Shown here: piece after piece, positions 58,310-64,000 of the stretch
Numbering within the stretch: position 1 is the first letter of the stretch
Layout: the number at the start of each line of letters is the position of its first letter
From: Frigoribacterium sp. PhB116
Lineage (GTDB): Bacteria; Actinomycetota; Actinomycetes; Actinomycetales; Microbacteriaceae
DNA length: 64,000 nucleotides
NCBI RefSeq assembly: GCF_004364285.1
Contig: NZ_SOBE01000001.1
Coordinates: 1,178,001-1,242,000, forward strand
Reading direction: 5' to 3'
Translations under genes and position numbers: made by a program
The notes under the pieces: generated by a model
What the model was told of the DNA's origin: nothing
Database searches by the model: none
Seen by the model: the letters and a program-made list of their open reading frames with translations, nothing else

Positions 58310-61300
58310 TCAGCGCCAGGGCAGCCCCGGGAACCAGCGGTAGAACAGGTCGCCGATGGCGCCCCAGATCCAGCCGATCAGGCCGGGCAGGTCGAAGCCG
58401 CCGTGGCCGGGGCCGCCGTGGCCGGGCCCGCCGGGCTCCCCCGGGCCGGGGCCCGGGTCGACCGGCGTCTCGGGCTCCTCGCCGGTCGTGACGGTGAGGT
58501 AGCTCGCCGTGCCCGTGTCGCCGTAGACGACGCGGCCGAGGTAGCTGCTCTCGTACGCGAGGTCGGACCAGGAGGCGGTGACCGTCGTGGTCTCGCCGAG
58601 CCCGGCCTCGAGCACGGCCGGGTCGACGACGAGGCCGCCCTGGGCCGCAGCCGGGTCGAGCAGGTACGACGTCAGCGTCCAGCCGAGGTCGCCCGCGCCC
58701 GAGTAGAAGTCGACGAGCAGCACGTACTGGCCTGCCGCCGGCGTCTCCACGTCGAGCTGCTCGTCGGCCGAGCCGGTGGCCGCGGCCCCGACCAGCTCGT
58801 CGGGCTGGCCCGACGCGTCAGCCGTGTAGAGCAGCAGGTCGAGGTCGGCCGTGTCCTCGGCCGAGTCGAGCACGAAGCGGGCGTGCGTCGTGCCCTCGGC
58901 GACCGTGAGCGGCACCTGGGCGGCGTCGGCGCCGGCGGTGCCGGAGCCCGTCGCGACCTGGCCGAGGGCGAGGCCCTCGGCGGCGAGCGGCAGCGACAGC
59001 GCGTCGCCGGCGGTCACGTCGACCGTCGCCTCGCCCGTCACGCCCTCGCCCGCGAACTCCGCGGCGACGTCCAGCTGGACGGGCCGCACCGCGAGCGGGC
59101 TGCGCGCGTCACGGGTGCCGTCGGTCCACGTCAGGTAGCCGGTGGCGAACTCGTCGAGCGCGGCCGTGGTGCGGGTGAAGGCGACCGTGTAGTCCTGCGT
59201 CTCGCCTGCCTCCGCGAAGGTCAGCGTCGAGGGCGAGACCTCGGCCGTGACGCCGGCCAGGGTGACCGGCTCGGCCGTCCAGCTGCCGGGGCCCGTCGCG
59301 GTGACCGACCGGGTGACCGTCGTCGTGCCCGCGAGCGAGCCGACGCTGATCGACGGCAGGTTCAGCGACGAGTCGGTGCCCTCGATCGTGTCGATCGAGT
59401 CGACGTACGCCTGCCAGTCGGCCGTCCCGCTGCGGTAGAGCAGACCCGGGTCGAGGAACGCCGTGGGGTCGACGTGGCCGGCGCCCTGCGCGAAGACGTC
59501 CTGGGTCGGCGCGCCGTCGGCTCCGACGAGGTCGTAGGCGGTGGTCATCATCGCCGACTTCACCTCGGCCGGGGTCCAGTCGGGGTGCACGGTGCGCGAC
59601 AGGTAGAGCGCCGCGAGGCCCGCGACGTGCGGCGACGACATCGAGGTGCCCGAGAGGAACTCGTAGCTGCCGGGCTCGCCGGCGGCGTTGGCGCCGTCGG
59701 CCAGGATCGCGACGCCGGGCGCGGAGATGTCGGGCTTCAGCAGGTTGCCGCCGTCGGCCGTCACCGGCCCACGCGACGAGAAGCCGGCGATCTGGGGCGT
59801 GGCGGGCTCGGGCAGGCCGGCGGGGTTGCCGTCGACGAGGGTGACCGTCGCGCCCTCGGTGGCCGCGTAGGCGTGCAGGGCGTCGTAGGACGCCGCGTCG
59901 ACGTGGACCGTGGGGACGACGTGCTCGTCGAGGTCGACCGAGCTGGGCGCGGGGTTCACGAGCAGCATGCCGACGCCGCCGATGCGCTCGACCTCGGCGC
60001 TCTTGGCCGTGCGGTCGTAGACGCCGCGGTCGCAGAGCACGATCGCGCCGGAGGCGGCGGCCGCGTCGGCGTCGAGCGAGTCGGGACGGCACAGGGCCGC
60101 GTCGGCCGCCGTCGCCCCGTCGGCCGCGAGGGTCGCCGCGTCGACGAGGGAGCCGCTGACGCCCTCGGTGCCGGTCGGCACCGTGATCGAGCCGCCGAGG
60201 TACGAGGCGCCGTCGCCGGTCAGGGCCGTGGCCGCGTAGCTCGGGACCGTGCTCGCGGCGACGGTGGTGATCCAGGGCGCCGCGTTGTCCGCGGTCGTCG
60301 GCGTGGGGCCGTCGTTGCCGGCCGAGGCCGCGACGAAGACGCCCGCCGAGGCCGCGCCGAGGAACGCCTGGTCGGTGGCCGAGAAGGTGCTCGTCGCGCC
60401 GCCTCCGCCGATGGAGTAGTTGATGACGTCGACGCCGTCGGTCACCGCGGCCTCGATCGCCGCGACGAGGTCGAGCGTGGCGCAGCCGTCGTCGTCGGTG
60501 GCGACCCGGTCGGGGCCGTCCCAGCAGACCTTGTAGGCCGCGATCTTCGCGGCCGGTGCCACCCCGGAGATGGTGCCGAAGTCGCGGTCGCCGATGGTCA
60601 CCTCGACGTCGGCGTTGCCCGCCGCGGTCGAGGCCGTGTGCGAGCCGTGGCCGTTGCCGTCACGGGGCGAGAGGTACTCGCCCTGCTCCTCCGTGCCGAT
60701 GTTGTCGACGCCGAAGCCGTCGACGAAGTAGCGCGCGCCGACCAGCTTCGTGTTGCAGTCCGAGGCGGTGAACTGGACGCCCGTCTGGCACACGCCGGTG
60801 AAGGTGCCGCCGTCGCTCTTGTCGTAGACGATCGAGTCGCCCTCGAGGTGCGGCTCGGCGCTGTCCTGCTCGCCGAGCGAGTCGCCCGCGAACGAGGCGT
60901 TGCCCGCGGCGATGCCCGAGTCGATGATCCCGACCACGACGCCGTCGCCCGCGGCGTCGCGGCCGCCGATCTCGTCCCATACGCCGCCGTTCCCCTCGGC
61001 GTCGCCGAGCCCGAGGAACTCGGTCGAGGGCGTCGCCTGGAGCTTCAGCAGCTCGTTCTTCGACACGGCCGCGACCGACGGGTCGGCGGCGAGGGCCCGC
61101 GCCTGGTCGGCGCTGAGGTCGGCGGCGAAAGCGTTCGTCGTCACCGAGAAGTGCGCGTCGACGGTGGCGCCGACCGCGTCGGCCACCTCTGCCTGGGTCT
61201 GCTCGAGGTGCTCGGACCACTCCTGCACCGGTGCAGCCTGCGCGTCGAGGCGCGCGCCCTCGGGGGCGGCCGTGGCGGCGAAGCCGGCCTTGCCGCCCTC

Positions 61301-61498
61301 GTAGGTCGCGGCCGCGGGCTCGCGCAGGGTGACGATGTACGACCCGCTCGCGAACTGGGAGTCGCCGACCACGGCGGGACCGTCGGCCGCCAGGGCCGAG
61401 GTGGCCGGCAGCGCGACGACGCCGGCGGCGACGAGTCCCGAGATGAGCAGTGCGGAGAGTGGAGCCTTCGGCCGTCGTCGGCCGGACGATGTGATCAC
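58310..61498 (-). CDS. Secreted S8 subtilisin-like peptidase with PA insert
   Basis: 1062 residues. Signal peptide (cleavage near 38, SALAAD), I9-type propeptide to about 155, catalytic domain with D193 (GIIDSGI), H284 (GNGHGSHTAS) and S619 (SGTSMSSPH). A protease-associated insert lies at about 430-580. After the catalytic domain come Fn3-like and beta-sandwich modules and a Gly/Pro/His-rich linker (GEPGGPGHGGPGHGG) before a hydrophobic Trp-rich end. The order S8-PA-Fn3 resembles plant-type subtilases. GTG with GGAAGG. A -35 TTGAGG and -10 TAATTC with 17-base spacer lie at 61570-61575 and 61547-61552 (minus strand). Confidence 0.93.
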   Translation of the reverse strand: MITSSGRRRPKAPLSALLISGLVAAGVVALPATSALAADGPAVVGDSQFASGSYIVTLREPAAATYEGGKAGFAATAAPEGARLDAQAAPVQEWSEHLEQTQAEVADAVGATVDAHFSVTTNAFAADLSADQARALAADPSVAAVSKNELLKLQATPSTEFLGLGDAEGNGGVWDEIGGRDAAGDGVVVGIIDSGIAAGNASFAGDSLGEQDSAEPHLEGDSIVYDKSDGGTFTGVCQTGVQFTASDCNTKLVGARYFVDGFGVDNIGTEEQGEYLSPRDGNGHGSHTASTAAGNADVEVTIGDRDFGTISGVAPAAKIAAYKVCWDGPDRVATDDDGCATLDLVAAIEAAVTDGVDVINYSIGGGGATSTFSATDQAFLGAASAGVFVAASAGNDGPTPTTADNAAPWITTVAASTVPSYAATALTGDGASYLGGSITVPTGTEGVSGSLVDAATLAADGATAADAALCRPDSLDADAAAASGAIVLCDRGVYDRTAKSAEVERIGGVGMLLVNPAPSSVDLDEHVVPTVHVDAASYDALHAYAATEGATVTLVDGNPAGLPEPATPQIAGFSSRGPVTADGGNLLKPDISAPGVAILADGANAAGEPGSYEFLSGTSMSSPHVAGLAALYLSRTVHPDWTPAEVKSAMMTTAYDLVGADGAPTQDVFAQGAGHVDPTAFLDPGLLYRSGTADWQAYVDSIDTIEGTDSSLNLPSISVGSLAGTTTVTRSVTATGPGSWTAEPVTLAGVTAEVSPSTLTFAEAGETQDYTVAFTRTTAALDEFATGYLTWTDGTRDARSPLAVRPVQLDVAAEFAGEGVTGEATVDVTAGDALSLPLAAEGLALGQVATGSGTAGADAAQVPLTVAEGTTHARFVLDSAEDTADLDLLLYTADASGQPDELVGAAATGSADEQLDVETPAAGQYVLLVDFYSGAGDLGWTLTSYLLDPAAAQGGLVVDPAVLEAGLGETTTVTASWSDLAYESSYLGRVVYGDTGTASYLTVTTGEEPETPVDPGPGPGEPGGPGHGGPGHGGFDLPGLIGWIWGAIGDLFYRWFPGLPWR

Positions 61499-61546
61499 AG
61501 GGTGCCTTCCGGGTGCCGCACCCGGTCGGGCACGGTCGATCCGTAA

Positions 61547-61575
61547 GAATTACCTGAGAATGCGACGACCCTCAA
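61547..61575 (-). promoter_or_regulatory. Promoter of the subtilase gene
   Basis: On the minus strand TTGAGG (61570-61575), a 17-base spacer, then TAATTC (61547-61552), in a locally A+T-richer stretch. The leader contains a palindrome CCGGGTGC / GCACCCGG next to the ribosome site. Confidence 0.65.
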
Positions 61576-61694
61576 CCGGGGGCCATGGCCGAACCCGGCC
61601 ACTGTCCTCGATCGGCCACGGAATTTACACGGACGCAGCCGAACGGGGTACGCCCGGTCCCCCACGATGCCCACTGGACGAGGCCGCCCGCCGA

Positions 61695-61735
61695 CCCGCG
61701 CCTCCTCGACGGGGTACGGACCGAGGAGGCGCGGG
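61695..61735. terminator. Hairpin terminator of the TrmB/LuxR-type regulator gene
   Basis: CCCGCGCCTCCTCG (61695-61708) pairs perfectly with CGAGGAGGCGCGGG (61722-61735). It lies just beyond the stop of the minus-strand regulator, again using the GGAGGCGCGG sequence. Confidence 0.8.
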
Positions 61736-61755
61736 GCGACCGGTCAACGCGCGCG

Positions 61756-62907
61756 TCAGACCCAGCCGCGTCGCGCCGCCTCGACGCCGGCGTGGAAGCG
61801 GTTGCTCGCGCCGAGCTCGTCGAACAGGTCGTGCAGGCGACGGCGCAGGGTGCGGGGCGAGATCCCGAGCTGGCGGGCGATGACGTCGTCGGTGGCGCCC
61901 GCGGCCACGAACGCGAGCAGGTCGCGCTCGTCGACGGTCGGCGCGCGGAGGCCGGTCGTGGGGTCGGGCGGGCCGTCGGCGGAGACACGGCCGCCCGCCG
62001 CTCCGAGCACGTCGGACGGGACGCCGGGGCCCGAGCCCTGCGTGGCCGCCGCGAGCCGGGCCGCGACCTCGGACCAGTCGACGGCGGCGCCTGCTCCCTC
62101 GCCCGCGGCGCCGGCCGTCTCGGCCAGGGCGGGCACGGGGACGGCCGTCCGCCAGCGCGACTCGAACAGGTCGCAGAGGGCGGCGATCAGCGCGGGCGAC
62201 TCCGTGAGGAGGGCCTCGGGGGCGGCCGTCGGGTCGTCGAGCGGTCCGACCGACACGAGCGCGACCTGGCGGTCGGCGATCGCGAGCTTGACCGGCAGGT
62301 CGTGGGTGACCCGCGCCTCCTCGCCGTCCGCCCCGAGCCGGTGGACTCCCTGCAGGCTGCCGTCGACCGTGAAGCTCGCGACCGTGTAGATCGCGCGCCA
62401 GTGCACGCCGCGGTTGAGCGCACCGCGCTCGACGGACTCGTTCGTGGCGACCACGTACGGCGGCCGGTCGAACGCGAGGAACTCGCCCCTCGCCCGGTGC
62501 TGCAGCCGGGAGTACCAGTCGCCCACCGCCGCGTGGCCGGTCAGCACCGTCGTCGTGCCCGACGGGTCGGCCACCCGGCGGCCGTCGTCGAAGAGGGCGC
62601 CCAGGCCCGAGACCGCGGTGCGGGCGTCGGCGAGCTGCTCGTCGTGGGCGGCGACGAGGGCGGACACCGCGACGCGGGGGTCGACGGCCCCGTAGCCGGG
62701 GGCCTGTCGGCCGTGGCCCTCGGCGGTGCGGTGCACGAGGCCGATGTTGCGCAGCTGCTCGAGGGCGGTGACGACGACGGCGTCGTCCAGCTCGCGGGCC
62801 GAGGCGATGGCGGCGACGTCGACGGTGTCGCCGCAGGTGAGCACGAACTCGTAGACCGCGGCGGTGACCGGGTCGATGCCGAGCGCGGCGAGGGAGGGCA
62901 GGGTCAT
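61756..62907 (-). CDS. Transcriptional regulator, TrmB-like N-terminus and LuxR-type C-terminal HTH
   Basis: 383 residues. N-terminal winged helix (AALGIDPVTAAVYEFVLTCG, IASARELDDAVVVTALEQLRNIGLVH), a central sensor-like region of unknown ligand, and a C-terminal LuxR-type HTH from about 320 (ERDLLAFVAAGATDDVIARQLGISPRTLRRRLHDLFDELGASNRFHAGVEA). The same two-HTH architecture occurs in many actinobacterial regulators. ATG at 62907 is taken because the upstream extension to 63069 is low-complexity and antisense to the next gene's start. Divergent from the mannosyltransferase. Confidence 0.85.
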   Translation of the reverse strand: MTLPSLAALGIDPVTAAVYEFVLTCGDTVDVAAIASARELDDAVVVTALEQLRNIGLVHRTAEGHGRQAPGYGAVDPRVAVSALVAAHDEQLADARTAVSGLGALFDDGRRVADPSGTTTVLTGHAAVGDWYSRLQHRARGEFLAFDRPPYVVATNESVERGALNRGVHWRAIYTVASFTVDGSLQGVHRLGADGEEARVTHDLPVKLAIADRQVALVSVGPLDDPTAAPEALLTESPALIAALCDLFESRWRTAVPVPALAETAGAAGEGAGAAVDWSEVAARLAAATQGSGPGVPSDVLGAAGGRVSADGPPDPTTGLRAPTVDERDLLAFVAAGATDDVIARQLGISPRTLRRRLHDLFDELGASNRFHAGVEAARRGWV

Positions 62908-63026
62908 CTGGCCATCGTGCCCTGCCGGGGCGTCCCGTGGCGACCCGGCAGGCCCGGCTGGCCCCTGGGCGACCCCGGCGTGCCCCGGGGCCGCCCCGCC
63001 GGCCGTCGCGGGGTAACGTCTTCCGG

Positions 63027-63053
63027 ATGACCAGCTTCGGGGACGCTCCGTGA
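63027..63053 (+). CDS. Eight-codon leaderless upstream ORF (MTSFGDAP)
   Basis: TAACGT (63014-63019) is a -10 box, and an ATG follows seven bases later at the position where other genes here start without leaders. The ORF runs ATG to TGA with eight sense codons. Its TGA overlaps the GTG of the mannosyltransferase (GTGA), the same coupling used throughout this genome. Translation is inferred from geometry, not shown. Confidence 0.55.
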   Translation: MTSFGDAP

Positions 63054-64000
63054 GCGACGGGGCGACCACCGCCTCCTCGCTGCGCCCCGACGTCCGTCGG
63101 CGCCGGTCGCCGGACCTCGCGTCGTGGCTGCCCGCCCGCTGGTCGACGGTGCTGACCGTCTACCTGGTGTCGCGCGTCTTCTCCCTGGTGCTGCTCGCCG
63201 TGGTGTGGGAGGCCGCGCGCCTCGCCGGCGTCGAGTTCCGCACGCCGGGCGCCGAGCTCTCGCTGCTCGACTTCACCACGTCGTGGGACGCCGACCGCTA
63301 CCGGACGATCGCCCTGCAGGGCTACCCGACCGTGCTGCCGACCGACGCGGCGGGGAACGTGCTGCCGAACGAGTGGGCGTTCCTGCCGGTGTTCCCGACG
63401 CTCTGCCACCTGCTGATGGTGGCGACGGGCATGCCGTTCAGCGGTGCCGCCCTGCTGCTGTCGACCGCCTTCGGCGCGGGCGCCGCGCTCGTCCTCTACC
63501 GGCTCGTCGACCGGGCCGTCGGGCACCGCGGCGCGATCTGGGCCGTGCTGCTGCTCTGCTTCGGGCCGCTGGGGTTCCTGTTCTCCGTCGGGTACGCGGA
63601 GGGGCTGATGCTGTTCCTCCTCTTCGGCGGCGTGCTCGCCATTCAGCAGCGGCGGTACGGGCTCGTGCTCGCGTGCGGCGTGGTCGCGGCGTTCACGCGC
63701 CCGGGAGCGCTGGCGCTGGCACTGGCGCTCGCCGTGCACCTGGTGGTGCGGTGGCGGACGGAGCGGGCTGCGGGCCCGTCGTCGGGTCACGAGCCTGCTG
63801 CCGGGGTGTCGGGGGCGTCGTGGGCGTCGTGGGCGTGGTGGGCGTCGTGGGCGTCATGGCCGAGACTGCGGCCGTGGCCGTGGCAGGTGCTGCCCCGGCG
63901 CGACCTCGTGCAGATCGTCACGGCGGGAGCGGCCGTCGCCGCGGCCGGGCTCGCCTGGCCCGTCGTCGCGCACCTCGCCACCGGTCAGCACGACGCCTAC
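63050..64000 (+). CDS. Mannosyltransferase, PIG-V-like (partial, runs off the right edge)
   Basis: At least 317 residues, open to the end of the window. After a 20-residue Arg-rich start come several membrane helices (VLTVYLVSRVFSLVLLAVVW, GAIWAVLLLCFGPLGFLFSVG and LALALALAVHLVV). The extracytoplasmic loop TSWDADRYRTIALQGYPTVL and EWAFLPVFPTL match the PIG-V/GT-C mannosyltransferase motif W-D-x-x-x-Y. It uses polyprenyl-phosphate mannose. A Trp/Ala/Ser repeat (WASWAWWASWASW) occurs near 255-270. The GTG start overlaps the tiny upstream ORF. Confidence 0.8.
   Translation, partial: MSDGATTASSLRPDVRRRRSPDLASWLPARWSTVLTVYLVSRVFSLVLLAVVWEAARLAGVEFRTPGAELSLLDFTTSWDADRYRTIALQGYPTVLPTDAAGNVLPNEWAFLPVFPTLCHLLMVATGMPFSGAALLLSTAFGAGAALVLYRLVDRAVGHRGAIWAVLLLCFGPLGFLFSVGYAEGLMLFLLFGGVLAIQQRRYGLVLACGVVAAFTRPGALALALALAVHLVVRWRTERAAGPSSGHEPAAGVSGASWASWAWWASWASWPRLRPWPWQVLPRRDLVQIVTAGAAVAAAGLAWPVVAHLATGQHDAY

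Noticed and set aside
58133-61546. 1137-codon open frame opposite the subtilase gene
   Set aside because: Gly/Arg/Val/Asp-rich antisense shadow; the minus-strand subtilase has all catalytic motifs.
1-64000. tRNA, rRNA, CRISPR arrays, insertion sequences, prophage or replication origin
   Set aside because: I looked for T-loop motifs, regularly spaced repeats, transposase or integrase motifs and DnaA-box clusters and saw none.

Overview
The window is about 70% G+C and reads as chromosomal DNA of an actinobacterium, most likely Microbacteriaceae (the Curtobacterium / Frigoribacterium / Clavibacter / Rathayibacter neighbourhood). Support comes from the codon use, the many GTG starts, 4-base stop/start overlaps (ATGA, GTGA), an LAxTG-type surface protein, a DRGH-type nuclease, a Pr6Pr membrane protein and TANNNT -10 boxes lying 6-8 bases before start codons (leaderless transcripts). 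I see no tRNA, rRNA, IS element, prophage or CRISPR array. Genus cannot be settled from the sequence alone.

Layout. 1-5.8 kb: MarR regulator coupled to a DNA photolyase, a beta-lactamase-like serine hydrolase, an ElaA-type acetyltransferase, a TetR regulator and a dienelactone hydrolase. 6.0-8.4 kb (minus): riboflavin operon ribE-ribB-ribH behind an FMN riboswitch and a 36-codon leader ORF; ribD and GTP cyclohydrolase II are absent here. 8.5-13.6 kb: pentapeptide-repeat protein, a MarR-sdaA (serine deaminase) operon, and a divergent MMPL transporter across a clear inverted-repeat operator. 13.8-16.8 kb (minus): a broken winged-helix gene, a NiaP-like MFS transporter and a membrane-anchored thermonuclease. 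16.9-22.8 kb: a lysine-rich miniprotein, a sortase-type surface protein, a small secreted four-cysteine protein, an alcohol dehydrogenase, an aldo/keto reductase and acylphosphatase.

23.1-26.4 kb: a tightly coupled alkylation-repair operon, Ogt1 - ECF-like sigma factor - Ogt2 - Tag - AlkA-like glycosylase. This is the best candidate here for an unusual regulatory system: the place Ada would occupy is taken by a sigma factor next to an N-terminally extended alkyltransferase, and the Tag protein lacks most of its zinc ligands. 26.5-36.9 kb: M18 aminopeptidase, several alpha/beta hydrolases, an MntH transporter with a DtxR/MntR-like operator over a leaderless promoter, a lipoprotein, a long acidic disordered membrane protein and a CitE-like lyase. 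37.1-46 kb: PadR regulator with a Gly-rich N-terminus, YbdK-type ligase, non-specific nuclease, M23 peptidase, histidine phosphatase, P-loop kinase and DedA protein. 46.1-51.3 kb: ABC exporter pair and two MFS transporters.

51.4-64 kb: NAD(P)HX epimerase, an alpha/beta hydrolase, and a Tat-exported flavin amine oxidase whose C-terminal FAD motif lies in front of its Rossmann fold, so it appears circularly permuted. Then a Pr6Pr protein, an aldo/keto reductase, a mini OB-fold protein with a long leader, an EEP-family hydrolase, a 1062-residue subtilase, a TrmB/LuxR-type regulator, and a mannosyltransferase cut by the window edge that is coupled to an 8-codon leaderless upstream ORF. Many intergenic hairpins share the sequence GGAGGCGCGG, which also recurs inside genes.
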